Source of the DNA: Rhodobacteraceae bacterium XHP0102
GTDB lineage: Bacteria > Pseudomonadota > Alphaproteobacteria > Rhodobacterales > Rhodobacteraceae
Direction of reading: 5' to 3'
Assembly: GCA_025751475.1 (NCBI GenBank)
Contig: JAOWLD010000004.1
Coordinates: 219,566-283,565 of the forward strand
Length of the DNA stretch: 64,000 bases
The notes beneath the pieces were generated by a model. The model was not told where the DNA came from and searched no databases. It was given only the letters and a program-made list of their open reading frames with translations. The position numbers were made by a program, and so were the translations under genes. Every line of letters starts with the position of its first letter. Positions within the stretch are counted from its first letter, which is position 1. Shown one piece after another: positions 35,164 through 43,633 of the stretch.

Positions 35164-36132
35164 ATGAAGCGTTTGAGACTGGTCCCAGAAGTCACCCATA
35201 TCGACTTTTTCCGCCATGCGCGCATCACCTTTGGCGCGTCTATTGTCGCGGTGGTTCTGTCGCTTGGTGTTTGGTTCGCGATGGGTTTGAATTTCGGGAT
35301 TGATTTCTTGGGGGGCACAACCATCCGCGCCGAAAGTTCCACGCCTGTCGATGTGGGGGCCTATCGCGCGGCGCTTGACCCTTTGGGCCTTGGTGACATT
35401 GCGATTTCCGAGGTGTTTGATCCAAGCTTTGGCGAGGGGCGTCATGTCGCCATGATCCGCATTCAAGCGCAGGAGGGGGAGGAATCAGTCACCCCAGAGG
35501 TGATCGCGGCGGTCGAGGCGGCGTTGAAAACCGTTGCGCCTGAGATGACCTTCCCTTCGGTTGAGTCGGTTGGTCCGAAGGTATCGGGCGAATTGATCAC
35601 AACCGCGCTGCTCGCTGTCGCGGCTTCCCTTGTGGCGATTTTGATTTACATCTGGCTGCGCTTTGAATGGCAGTTTTCGATTGGGGCGATTGCGGCTTTG
35701 ATCCATGATGTGATCCTGACCATCGGCTTATTCTCGCTTTTGCAAATCCGTTTTGACTTGGCCACGATTGCGGCGATCCTGACGATCATCGGCTATTCGA
35801 TCAATGACACTGTGGTGATCTTTGACCGTCTGCGTGAAAATCTGATCAAATATAAAAAACGCGATCTTCAGGACGTGATGAACCTGTCCGCCAATGAAAC
35901 CCTGAGCCGAACCTTGATGACATCGGGCACCACCCTTTTGGCCCTTTTGGCCTTGTTGATCTTGGGCGGTGATGTGATCCGCGGATTTGTTTTTGCGATT
36001 TTCTGGGGCGTGATCGTGGGCACCTATTCCTCGATTTACGTGGCGAAAAACGTGGTCTTGATGATTGGCGTCAAACGCGATTGGTCAAAGCCCGATCAGA
36101 AGGCAGGCACCAGTTTCGCTGGGAAATCCTGA
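35164..36132 (+). CDS. secF: Protein translocase subunit SecF
   Basis: A 322-residue SecF with six helices. The N-terminal helix is followed by NFGIDFLGGTTIRAES, then the periplasmic P1 domain, then LTIIGYSINDTVVIFDRLREN near 205-225 with the conserved functional Asp/Arg. Follows secD with one base between stop and start, so translation is coupled. The Mth938-type gene follows 15 bases later. Confidence 0.97.
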   Translation: MKRLRLVPEVTHIDFFRHARITFGASIVAVVLSLGVWFAMGLNFGIDFLGGTTIRAESSTPVDVGAYRAALDPLGLGDIAISEVFDPSFGEGRHVAMIRIQAQEGEESVTPEVIAAVEAALKTVAPEMTFPSVESVGPKVSGELITTALLAVAASLVAILIYIWLRFEWQFSIGAIAALIHDVILTIGLFSLLQIRFDLATIAAILTIIGYSINDTVVIFDRLRENLIKYKKRDLQDVMNLSANETLSRTLMTSGTTLLALLALLILGGDVIRGFVFAIFWGVIVGTYSSIYVAKNVVLMIGVKRDWSKPDQKAGTSFAGKS

Positions 36133-36147
36133 CCAAGGGGGTGGCCC

Positions 36148-36501
36148 ATGGAATTGAACGAAGTGCGTTACAATGGCGGATTACCGATAGATGGCTATGG
36201 CGCGGGGTTTTTCCGTATTGACGGCACGGTTTATGAGGGGGCGCAGCTGATCCTGCCCAATGGGCGGCAGGATTGGGGCGGCTATGTGGATGCCGCGCCC
36301 CTGCTTGCGGCAGCGGGGCTTATAGATGTTCTGCTGATTGGGACAGGGGCCGAAATTGCCCATATCCCCAATGATTTGCGCGGTCGCCTTGAGGGGGCAG
36401 GGATCGGGATTGAGGTCATGGGAACCCCCTCAGCCGCGCGCAGCTATAATGTGCTGCTGGGCGAGGGACGGCGCATCGGGGCGGCGTTATTGCCAGTTTA
36501 G
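36148..36501 (+). CDS. Mth938-like domain (DUF498) protein
   Basis: A 117-residue protein of the Mth938/NDUFAF3-like fold. Typical segments are IDGYGAGFFRIDG, YVDAAPLLAAAGLIDVLLIG and GIEVMGTPSAARSYNVLLGEGRRIGAAL. The mitochondrial relative NDUFAF3 is a complex I assembly factor; the bacterial protein sits near secF in many alphaproteobacteria and may have a membrane-insertion or complex I related role (inference). Its stop overlaps that of the opposed antitoxin gene. Confidence 0.9.
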   Translation: MELNEVRYNGGLPIDGYGAGFFRIDGTVYEGAQLILPNGRQDWGGYVDAAPLLAAAGLIDVLLIGTGAEIAHIPNDLRGRLEGAGIGIEVMGTPSAARSYNVLLGEGRRIGAALLPV

Positions 36502-36863
36502 GCATCCGTAAGATCAACCGCAAGTTCAACCTTGTCATATTTGGCAGTAGGTATCAAAGTGCGGCCGCGGCCACCTTTTTTCAGTTCCACCAACCCATAG
36601 CGCGCCATGGTGTGAAGGGTGCGCGATAGGTTAGGCTTTGCCCTGCCCGATAGCAGTTCAAGTTCGGAAAGGGATTGCGGCTGTGTGCGTGAAATGATGG
36701 ATAATAATTCGCGATTCCGTTCCGATAGGACTTTTGCAAAACTCTCGATTGAGTTGAACCAAACCTTAGGATCGGTTTGACGAGGCTTTATCTCGCCACG
36801 TGCGATTGCTATGCTGCGCGCCTTCATTTGTGCAGGCGTAGCAATGCCGACTTTGAGTTTCAT
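36498..36863 (-). CDS. HTH antitoxin partner of a TumE-type toxin
   Basis: A 121-residue protein with a C-terminal winged helix (about 45-115): ELLSIISRTQPQSLSELELL, then recognition helix KPNLSRTLHTMARYGLVEL and a basic wing KKGGRGRTLIP. This matches the HVO_A0114/MarR-like antitoxins paired with TumE (DUF6516) proteins. It overlaps the upstream toxin gene by four bases (ATGA), the usual toxin-first order of this pair. It probably binds the palindrome at 37235-37257. Function is inferred from family and arrangement. Confidence 0.7.
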   Translation of the reverse strand: MKLKVGIATPAQMKARSIAIARGEIKPRQTDPKVWFNSIESFAKVLSERNRELLSIISRTQPQSLSELELLSGRAKPNLSRTLHTMARYGLVELKKGGRGRTLIPTAKYDKVELAVDLTDA

Positions 36864-37228
36864 ATATCCACTCCTTCTTCGGTTAACACAGATTCCGCTA
36901 GCGTCCAGAAGTCTTCTAATAATGCCGCTGCATCGCGATACTCATATGGCCGTATCGTCTTGAATCGATGTTTATGATCAAATTTCAAACGTTTGCCCCC
37001 TGGGCCTTTAGTGGCGGGAACAGGGTGCGCATTGTCGAATCCCGCGATTCTCTTTCCGCGTGGGTTGTGAACGGTTAACGCATATTTCAATCCGTGTGGT
37101 CGTTCGAGACTTGGTAAAACGGCGGTAATGTCGAACTGCACACGATGTCCCTTGTCGCCAATATAGAACACTTGCCCATCGAGCTCCAAAAGCGTGTCAA
37201 GTGATGGGTCACAATCTTCGGTTTTCAT
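36860..37228 (-). CDS. TumE-family (DUF6516) toxin
   Basis: A 122-residue basic protein of the TumE/DUF6516 type: TLLELDGQVFYIGDKGHRVQFD opens it, then RPHGLKYALTVHNPRGKRIAGFDNAH and the central KRLKFDHKHRFKTIRPYEY, with many His/Lys/Arg residues suited to nucleic acid contact. Family members are toxins of type II-like modules; the target is not established as far as I know. The start has only a weak ribosome site and lies seven bases from the palindrome. Sandwiched between core genes, the pair looks like a recent insertion. Confidence 0.7.
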   Translation of the reverse strand: MKTEDCDPSLDTLLELDGQVFYIGDKGHRVQFDITAVLPSLERPHGLKYALTVHNPRGKRIAGFDNAHPVPATKGPGGKRLKFDHKHRFKTIRPYEYRDAAALLEDFWTLAESVLTEEGVDI

Positions 37229-37234
37229 GGCTTT

Positions 37235-37257
37235 ATGTTATCATAAAATGATAACAT
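37235..37257. promoter_or_regulatory. Perfect palindrome upstream of the toxin-antitoxin pair
   Basis: ATGTTATCAT (37235-37244), AAA, ATGATAACAT (37248-37257): a perfect 10-bp inverted repeat six bases before the toxin start codon. Position and symmetry make it the likely operator for the antitoxin or toxin-antitoxin complex. Confidence 0.75.
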
Positions 37258-37345
37258 TTCAACCGCGAACTCGTTAAGCTTTCTTATAGGCCAATCCCCA
37301 GTCAATTCTGAAGCTATGTGCTATTTTGAACACGAAACGGCCTAC

Positions 37346-38722
37346 TCACACTATCTGAGCAAAAACAGATTTTAGCGCGGCATTCAGTTTCTCAAACATT
37401 TCATCCATCTGGGAGTCACTGAGGTTGAACGGCGGGCAGAGAACCACGGATTGGCCAAGCGGGCGGCAAATCAGCCCGTGGTCGGTGCAGGTGTTGGCGA
37501 TACGCTCGCTGACCGATAAATGCGCGTCAAAGGGTGTTTTCGTGCTGCGGTCCTGCACCGCCTCTAGCGCCCACATATAGCCAATACCGCGCAATTCTCC
37601 AATATTGGGGTGCTTGGCAATTTCACGCAGGCCCGCCTCCATGCGTGGGGCGCCTGCTTTGACCATATCGGCCAGACCTTCGTTCAGCACAACATCAATC
37701 GCCTTGAGCGCAACCGCACAGCCCACGGGGTGGCCCGAGGCCGTGAAGCCATGCGGGAATTCCTCGACAGGATCGATGGTGGCTTGCAGGCGCGCGGATA
37801 ATTCAGGCCCCAAAATCACCGCCCCCATGGGGAAATAACCCGCCGTCAATACCTTGGAGGAGATGATCGCATCGGGTATGAAGTCGTAGGTATCGCAGCC
37901 CCATGTATGGCCTGTGCGGCCAAATCCGCAGATCACTTCATCCGAGATCAGCGGGATGTTATGTTTGCGCAAGATGGCCTGCACGGTCTGAAAATAGCCG
38001 ACAGAAGGCGGGATGACGCCGCCTGCACCCATGACAGGCTCGGCAAAGAACCCTGCGATTGTGTCTGCGCCTTCGCGGGCGATGACCGCCTCCAGTTCGG
38101 CGCCAAGACGGGCGGTAAATTCCACCTCGCTTTCATCGACACGTCCTTCGCGCCAGTAATGCGGACAGGTGAGGTGGATGAACCCCTCCATCGGCAGGCC
38201 AAAGAGGCTGTTATAAGGCTTGCCCGTCATTGAGGCGGATATGGCAGTGACACCATGATAGGCATTCTTACGGGTCAATATCTTGCGCGCCTGTGGTCGC
38301 CCCTCGGCTTGGGTCATGAACCACAGCATTTTGACCATCGTGTCATTCGCCTCGGAGCCCGAATTGGTGTAAAAAACTTTGCCAGCATCAAAGGGCGAGA
38401 CTTCGATCAGCCGCTCGGACAGCGCCACCGTTTGATCCGACATTCGTCCGAAGAAGGCGTGATAGCCTGGAAAGCGGTCGTATTGCGCCTTTGCGGCCTC
38501 TGCGAGACCCTTATGGTCGAACCCCGCAACCATATTCCATAGGCCCGAGTTTGCATCCAAATAGCGTTTGCCATTTGTGTCGAAGACATACGGCCCTTCG
38601 CCATGGGTCAAAACCACCGTGCCACGGTCGCGCACTGAGGGCAGATCGGTGAAGCCATAAAGACTATGTGCTTCGGCGCGGGCTTCCCATGAATTGGCGG
38701 TGCTGTGGTTCGGCGCGGGCAT
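37346..38722 (-). CDS. Class III aminotransferase (polyamine/omega-amino acid type)
   Basis: A 458-residue PLP enzyme close to SpuC-type putrescine, GABA or beta-alanine:pyruvate aminotransferases. YLDANSGLWNMVAGFDH, VFYTNSGSEANDTMVKM, AEPVMGAGGVIPP, DEVICGFGRTG and the PLP Lys in IISSKVLTAGYFPMGA are all present. GFTASGHPVGCAVAL follows. Nearby PuuA- and PuuB-like genes point to polyamine catabolism. The DegT gene upstream ends in its own terminator, so this gene has a separate promoter within 38723-38804. PuuE-like GABA aminotransferase is an alternative role. Confidence 0.88.
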   Translation of the reverse strand: MPAPNHSTANSWEARAEAHSLYGFTDLPSVRDRGTVVLTHGEGPYVFDTNGKRYLDANSGLWNMVAGFDHKGLAEAAKAQYDRFPGYHAFFGRMSDQTVALSERLIEVSPFDAGKVFYTNSGSEANDTMVKMLWFMTQAEGRPQARKILTRKNAYHGVTAISASMTGKPYNSLFGLPMEGFIHLTCPHYWREGRVDESEVEFTARLGAELEAVIAREGADTIAGFFAEPVMGAGGVIPPSVGYFQTVQAILRKHNIPLISDEVICGFGRTGHTWGCDTYDFIPDAIISSKVLTAGYFPMGAVILGPELSARLQATIDPVEEFPHGFTASGHPVGCAVALKAIDVVLNEGLADMVKAGAPRMEAGLREIAKHPNIGELRGIGYMWALEAVQDRSTKTPFDAHLSVSERIANTCTDHGLICRPLGQSVVLCPPFNLSDSQMDEMFEKLNAALKSVFAQIV

Positions 38723-38804
38723 TGGGTTCTTCCTCTAAATGACATCACCTCTTACGCTATCGCTGCGCATCGGCCGCGGCAATTGGGCAAACGATGCGCA
38801 AATG

Positions 38805-38836
38805 AAAAAAGCCCGCACCAAAAGGCACGGGCTTGC
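38805..38836 (-). terminator. Terminator after the DegT-family gene
   Basis: AAGCCCG (38809-38815) pairs with CGGGCTT (38828-38834) around a 12-base loop; read on the minus strand the stem is followed by TTTTTT. It ends the aminotransferase gene that stops at 38859. Confidence 0.8.
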
Positions 38837-38858
38837 CTTCTTTAGGGGTGCAGCGGAC

Positions 38859-40085
38859 CTAAGTGCCGTAGGCCACTTCGGCCCCGCCCATCACATCCTC
38901 AGCCGCCATCACCAAGGCGTTGATGATGAAATCCAACTCCTCTTTTTTCAAGCGGGCGGGCAGGCGGACATCGCAGGCACGCATCAGCATCGCACGGGTC
39001 TGGGGCAGGTCAGGTGTATCACCGGGGATGAATTGCCAATTCCAGAAAGCACGCGCATTGTCGGTTGATAGGCCAAAGACCTGAACCTTGACGCCACGCG
39101 CCGCCGCTGCATCTTGAAACGCCACCGCATCTTCATCGCGGGCGAAATCCACCAGATTAAACTGGATCGAGTCGGGCGCGCGGGTTTCAGCCGCCAAGGC
39201 GGGGGGAACATTCAGCCAAGGCGATTTGTTCAATTCGCCCGCAACATAGTCGTGATTGGCCAGACCATCACGCACACGGCGCGCCAATTCAGGCAACTGC
39301 GGGCGGATTACGGCCGCAGACAGGTTTTGCAGGCGCAAATTATAAAGCGGCAATTTGTTCTGCCACCGCGCAAAGGCTTCGGCCAATTCGGGATCATTCT
39401 GGCCTTCGGGGCCTTTGTGCTTTTTCCAATTATGCTCGTAAGCGCCTGACATGATCACGGCGCGCGCAATCAGATCGGGGTCGTTTGAGATCATGATCCC
39501 GCCTTCGCCCGCGTTAATCATCTTGTAGGATTGGAACGAGAAACAGCCAACTGTGCCAATCGTGCCGATCTTTTCGCCGTGCCACAGCGTGCCGAGGGAA
39601 TGGGCCGCATCCTCAATCACGGGGATATTGCGTTCTGCGCAAAGGGCGCAAATCACATCCATGTCGGATGTATGACCGCGCATATGGCTGATCAAAACCG
39701 CATCGATATCATCGTCAATCTTGGCTTTGAAATCGTCCAAATCAATGCGGTAATTCTCGCCCACCTCAACCAAGACGGGCTGCATCCGCGCATGGATGAT
39801 GGAGGAAGGGACAGCGGCAAAGGTGAACGCGGGGATCAAGATCCGCGCACCCGCTTTTAGGCCAAGCGCCTCAAGTGACAGGAACAATGCCGCCGAACAA
39901 GATGAAACCGCCAGCGCATATTTCACGCCCATTAAATCTGCAAATTCCCGCTCAAGCAGCGCGACAGGTGCATCCGCAGGGGCCGTGTAGCGGAACAGAT
40001 CGCCAGATTGCAGCAGTTTGTCGATCTCGGCACGCGCCGCTTCGGGAATGGGCTCTGCGTCATATACATTTGGCGCAATGGTCAT
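38859..40085 (-). CDS. DegT/DnrJ/EryC1/StrS-family aminotransferase
   Basis: A 408-residue PLP enzyme of the sugar aminotransferase (SMAT) family. AVSSCSAALFLSLEALGLKAG binds phosphate, PVIEDAAHSLGTLWHGEKIG carries the cofactor Asp, and FSFQSYKMINAGEGGIMI carries the PLP Lys. Relatives aminate keto-sugars for surface polysaccharides, or act on inositols and similar compounds. No sugar dehydratase or glycosyltransferase genes are adjacent; it stands alone between two polyamine genes with its own terminator, so its job is unclear. It may be linked to the capsule at 3.4-7.9 kb, but nothing in the sequence shows this. Confidence 0.88.
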   Translation of the reverse strand: MTIAPNVYDAEPIPEAARAEIDKLLQSGDLFRYTAPADAPVALLEREFADLMGVKYALAVSSCSAALFLSLEALGLKAGARILIPAFTFAAVPSSIIHARMQPVLVEVGENYRIDLDDFKAKIDDDIDAVLISHMRGHTSDMDVICALCAERNIPVIEDAAHSLGTLWHGEKIGTIGTVGCFSFQSYKMINAGEGGIMISNDPDLIARAVIMSGAYEHNWKKHKGPEGQNDPELAEAFARWQNKLPLYNLRLQNLSAAVIRPQLPELARRVRDGLANHDYVAGELNKSPWLNVPPALAAETRAPDSIQFNLVDFARDEDAVAFQDAAAARGVKVQVFGLSTDNARAFWNWQFIPGDTPDLPQTRAMLMRACDVRLPARLKKEELDFIINALVMAAEDVMGGAEVAYGT

Positions 40086-40216
40086 GAGTTCACCTTTTTG
40101 AAAAAGTCCCTTTCAAAAATCTTTACACGCGATGCTGCTTTAAATCTAGCGAAGCTTTTGTGACAAAGGGGCGATGTGGGAATTCTTGATGTGCCTGTGG
40201 CAGCTGTGCCGCAGGA

Positions 40217-41518
40217 TCAAATGCCCAATCGGTCGCGCAGCGCATACCACGTCATGGCCAGCGCAAGGATCGGTGCGCGCAATGCGCTGCCGCCCGGAAA
40301 ACTTGGCGTGGGCAGGGTGGTGAATGTATCAAGACCCCGTTCTGCGCCCATAATCGCCTCGGCCATCACTTGGCCCGCCATGCCCGATAGGGCCACGCCC
40401 TGCCCAGAAAACCCTGCTGCGGCAAGGATGTTCGGCGATACCCGTTTCACCAAAGGCAAACGCGTGGGGGTAATCCCAAGCGCGCCCCCCCACACATAGT
40501 CGATCTTCACCCCTGTCAGTTGTGGAAACAGGCGATGCATCCGCGCGACAAGGGCGGTGGAGATATCACTGGGAAAGCCAAGAGAGTAGCTTTCGCGCCC
40601 CCCGAACAAGAACCGCCTATCTGCGCTGAAGCGATAGTAATTCACCACGAATTTGCTGTCGGCCACGGCGATATCTTTGGCCAGCACATCGGTCCAGCGC
40701 TTGGGTAGGGGTTCGGTCGCGGCGATGAAACTGTTGATTGGCATGACGCGCGCATTCACGTGCGGCAGGATATTGGGAAGATATCCATTGCCCGCAATAA
40801 TCAGATGATCCGCGTGCAAGGTCGCTTTTGCGGTTTTCAATGCAGGCGCGGGGCCTGTGATGATCTCGCGCACCTCACTGCCTTCATGGATCACCGCCCC
40901 TGCCGCCTCAGCCGCACGGGCAAGGGCAGTCGCATAGGCCAACGGGTGCAGATGCCCACCGCTTGGGTCCAATGTGCCGCCCTGATATCGTGGGGATTTT
41001 ACCAATTCGGCAAAGCGGGATTGATCCATGACTTGGATTTCATGCCCATAATGGCGCGCCATATGGTCTGCCTCACGCGCCAATTCATCCCGCTCGGCCA
41101 TGCTGTAGGCGCCATGCGCGATCCCTGACCGATATTCCGCTTCGGGCGCGTGGGTCTCGCAAAAATCGCGCAGGTTTTTCTTGGCGGATTCGCTCAAGGC
41201 CCATAACGCGCGGGCGGCATCGGTGCCAAGCCGCGCTTCGAGCCAGTCTTGCCCCTTGTTAAACCCAGAGTGCACCTGCCCGCCATTGCGCCCTGATGCC
41301 CCAAACCCCACCCGATGGGCGTCAAGCACCACCACCCGCACGCCTTTGCGCGCAAGGGTTAAGGCCGCCCAAAGACCCGTAAAACCCGCACCCAAGATCG
41401 CCACATCTGCGCGCGCTTCATCCATAAGGGCGGCGCGCTGCGGGGCGGGAGCCACCGATGCCGCATAATAGGAGGGGGCGTGTTTGCCTGAAATATCGTT
41501 GCGATAGAGCGGGTTCAT
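40217..41518 (-). CDS. puuB: FAD-dependent gamma-glutamylputrescine oxidase-like protein
   Basis: A 433-residue flavoprotein of the DAO/PuuB family. The dinucleotide motif DVAILGAGFTGLWAALTLAR is near 36-57, followed by GRNGGQVHSGFNKGQ typical of PuuB-like oxidases, and the C-terminal WGGALGITPTRLPLVKRV with AAAGFSGQGVALSGMAGQ. PuuB oxidises gamma-glutamylputrescine to the aldehyde. The ATG at 41518 overlaps the stop of the adjacent ligase gene by four bases, showing coupled translation. Exact polyamine substrate is inferred. Confidence 0.85.
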   Translation of the reverse strand: MNPLYRNDISGKHAPSYYAASVAPAPQRAALMDEARADVAILGAGFTGLWAALTLARKGVRVVVLDAHRVGFGASGRNGGQVHSGFNKGQDWLEARLGTDAARALWALSESAKKNLRDFCETHAPEAEYRSGIAHGAYSMAERDELAREADHMARHYGHEIQVMDQSRFAELVKSPRYQGGTLDPSGGHLHPLAYATALARAAEAAGAVIHEGSEVREIITGPAPALKTAKATLHADHLIIAGNGYLPNILPHVNARVMPINSFIAATEPLPKRWTDVLAKDIAVADSKFVVNYYRFSADRRFLFGGRESYSLGFPSDISTALVARMHRLFPQLTGVKIDYVWGGALGITPTRLPLVKRVSPNILAAAGFSGQGVALSGMAGQVMAEAIMGAERGLDTFTTLPTPSFPGGSALRAPILALAMTWYALRDRLGI

Positions 41519-42882
41519 ACGTTCAACAACAGATGTTCCCGCTCCCAAGGGCTGATGACTTGTAGAAACTCTTTGTATTCCAAATCCTTGACTGCCCTAT
41601 AGACGCTACAAAATTCAGGCCCGAGAATTTCGGTCATGGCGCTGTTTTCCACAAACAGATCGAGCGCATCGCCAAGGCCGCGGGGGATGTTGTCATCGCC
41701 TTGATACGCATCCCCTTTGAATTCGGGGCTTGGCGCGCGCGCCTCCTGCAATCCGATCAAGCCGCAGGCCAACGAGGCGGCAATGCCCAGATAAGGGTTG
41801 CAGTCCATCCCTGGCAGTCGATTTTCCACACGGCGGCTGGCGGGGTCTGAGACGGGAACGCGCAGGCCCGTGGTGCGGTTATCGCGGCCCCATTCAAGGT
41901 TAATCGGTGCAGCGAAATCGGGCACGTATCTGCGATAGCTGTTCACATAGGGTGCCAGAAGTGCGATTGCGGCGGGCAGGTTGTTTTGCAGACCTGCGAT
42001 GAAATGCAGAAATTCGGGTGTTTCCGCGCCCGTTTCGGTTGAGAAAATATTGCGGCCTGTTTTGCTGTCGACCACCGAGTGATGGATGTGCATCGCGGAA
42101 CCAGGCTCCCCCTCAATCGGTTTTGCCATAAAGGTCGCATAACAATTATGGCGCAAAGCCGCCTCGCGGATCATGCGTTTGAAGTAGAAAATCTCATCGG
42201 CCAAACGCACAGGGTCGCCGTGGCGCAGATTCAATTCAATTTGGCCCGCGCCGCCTTCTTGCAAAATCCCATCAATCTCAAGACCCATGGCCTCTGCAAA
42301 GTCATATATATCGTCAATCACGGGGCCATATTCATCGACCGCTGACATGGAATAGGCCTGTCGCGCGGCGGCGCGGCGACCAGAGCGCCCCATGGGTGGC
42401 TCGATCTCGCGCGCGGGATCGGTGTTCGGGGCCACAAGGTAGAATTCCATCTCAGGCGCCACAATGGGGGTCAGCCCCTTTTGATTATACATCTCGACCA
42501 CGCGCCGCAGCACGTTGCGCGGGGCAAACGGCACGGGCGCGCCGCTTTGGTCGTTGATGTTGTGGATCACTTGCAGGGTCCAATCCGCTGTCCATGGTGC
42601 GGGCAGGGCCGTTTCCCAATCAGGGGTCAATACCATATCGGGTTCGGTGAACCCATCGGGGGAGGCATCGGCCCAATCGCCCGTGATTGTTTGAAAGAAA
42701 ATCGAGTTGGGCAGGTAGAAATGCGTTTGACTGGCAAATTTTTGACCTGGCATGGCCTTGCCGCGCGCCACCCCTGCGAGGTCCGACACAATACATTCGA
42801 CCTCATCCAAACGGCGGCTTTCGAGGAAGCGCCGTGCGACCTCGGGCAGATTGTCGAGAAAGCTGTCATAAGCGCTGGTCAT
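41515..42882 (-). CDS. puuA: Glutamine-synthetase-family ligase, gamma-glutamylputrescine synthetase-like
   Basis: A 455-residue GS-type ligase. PEMEFYLVAP carries metal Glu, EGGAGQIELNLRHGDPV the second, MAKPIEGEPGSAMHIHHSV the catalytic His region, and NRTTGLRVPVSDPASRRVENR the ATP/phosphate Arg. It lacks the adenylylation Tyr context of GlnA and groups with PuuA, which joins glutamate to putrescine. It overlaps both the puuB-like gene downstream and the amidotransferase gene upstream by ATGA, so the three are one translational unit. Confidence 0.87.
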   Translation of the reverse strand: MTSAYDSFLDNLPEVARRFLESRRLDEVECIVSDLAGVARGKAMPGQKFASQTHFYLPNSIFFQTITGDWADASPDGFTEPDMVLTPDWETALPAPWTADWTLQVIHNINDQSGAPVPFAPRNVLRRVVEMYNQKGLTPIVAPEMEFYLVAPNTDPAREIEPPMGRSGRRAAARQAYSMSAVDEYGPVIDDIYDFAEAMGLEIDGILQEGGAGQIELNLRHGDPVRLADEIFYFKRMIREAALRHNCYATFMAKPIEGEPGSAMHIHHSVVDSKTGRNIFSTETGAETPEFLHFIAGLQNNLPAAIALLAPYVNSYRRYVPDFAAPINLEWGRDNRTTGLRVPVSDPASRRVENRLPGMDCNPYLGIAASLACGLIGLQEARAPSPEFKGDAYQGDDNIPRGLGDALDLFVENSAMTEILGPEFCSVYRAVKDLEYKEFLQVISPWEREHLLLNV

Positions 42883-43568
42883 GCGGGCACCTTGGCAGTT
42901 TTGAAAAGGGCCGCCATTTGATCTGCCAAGATACCATTATCTGTGGATGCGCCCAAGTTTGCCCGTGCCTGCGCCAGTAAGGGGTCTGGCACGATCCCCT
43001 GTCCGCGATGGGCAATCAGCCCTGCGATGACATCCGCCCCGAATTCGGGATGGGCCTGCACGGTGAAGGTGTGCCCGCCATAAGACAGCATCGCATGGGC
43101 GCAAAATGCGTTGGATGCAAGGGTCACTGCCCCGTCACATGGCGCAATCACCTGATCCTGATGCCATGCGTTTAAATGGAGTTTGCGGCCATCCGTGAGG
43201 TGATATTCTTGCCGTCCCACGCACCAACCGCCTGCAAATTTCTCAACCCGCCCGCCAAGGGCCTGTGCGATAATCTGATGCCCAAAACACACGCCGATCA
43301 GGGGAATGCGTGCTGCATGAATGTCCCGGATCAGCGCCTCAAGCGGAGGGATAAAAGGGTGGTCCTCATAGACCCCATGGCGCGAGCCTGTGATCAGCCA
43401 TCCATCGGCATCACCGATGCTGTCAGGAAAAACCATATCAACCACGTTAAAGACGCGGAATTCAAAATCATGACCCGCCAACAGCTGTGCAAACAGTCGC
43501 GCATAGTCGGAAAATTCGGGTTTCAACTCATCAGGCATATGGCCTGTTTGTAAAATGCCAATGATCAT
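42879..43568 (-). CDS. Class I glutamine amidotransferase-like protein
   Basis: A 229-residue GuaA-like amidotransferase domain. The nucleophile is in IGVCFGHQIIAQALGG (Cys near 97), and the His/Glu pair in FTVQAHPEFGADV. In the puu pathway the hydrolase PuuD releases GABA from gamma-glutamyl-GABA, and this protein could fill that role, but its motifs are closer to stand-alone GMP-synthase-like amidotransferases than to PuuD, so assignment is open. Start at 43568 gives the standard MIIGILQTGHMP opening. Confidence 0.85.
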   Translation of the reverse strand: MIIGILQTGHMPDELKPEFSDYARLFAQLLAGHDFEFRVFNVVDMVFPDSIGDADGWLITGSRHGVYEDHPFIPPLEALIRDIHAARIPLIGVCFGHQIIAQALGGRVEKFAGGWCVGRQEYHLTDGRKLHLNAWHQDQVIAPCDGAVTLASNAFCAHAMLSYGGHTFTVQAHPEFGADVIAGLIAHRGQGIVPDPLLAQARANLGASTDNGILADQMAALFKTAKVPA

Positions 43569-43633
43569 GTGTGGCCTGCAAAAAAGGAATACATCAAGGC
43601 TATGCCGCCGCGCGGCTTTCGACAAGGGGCAGT

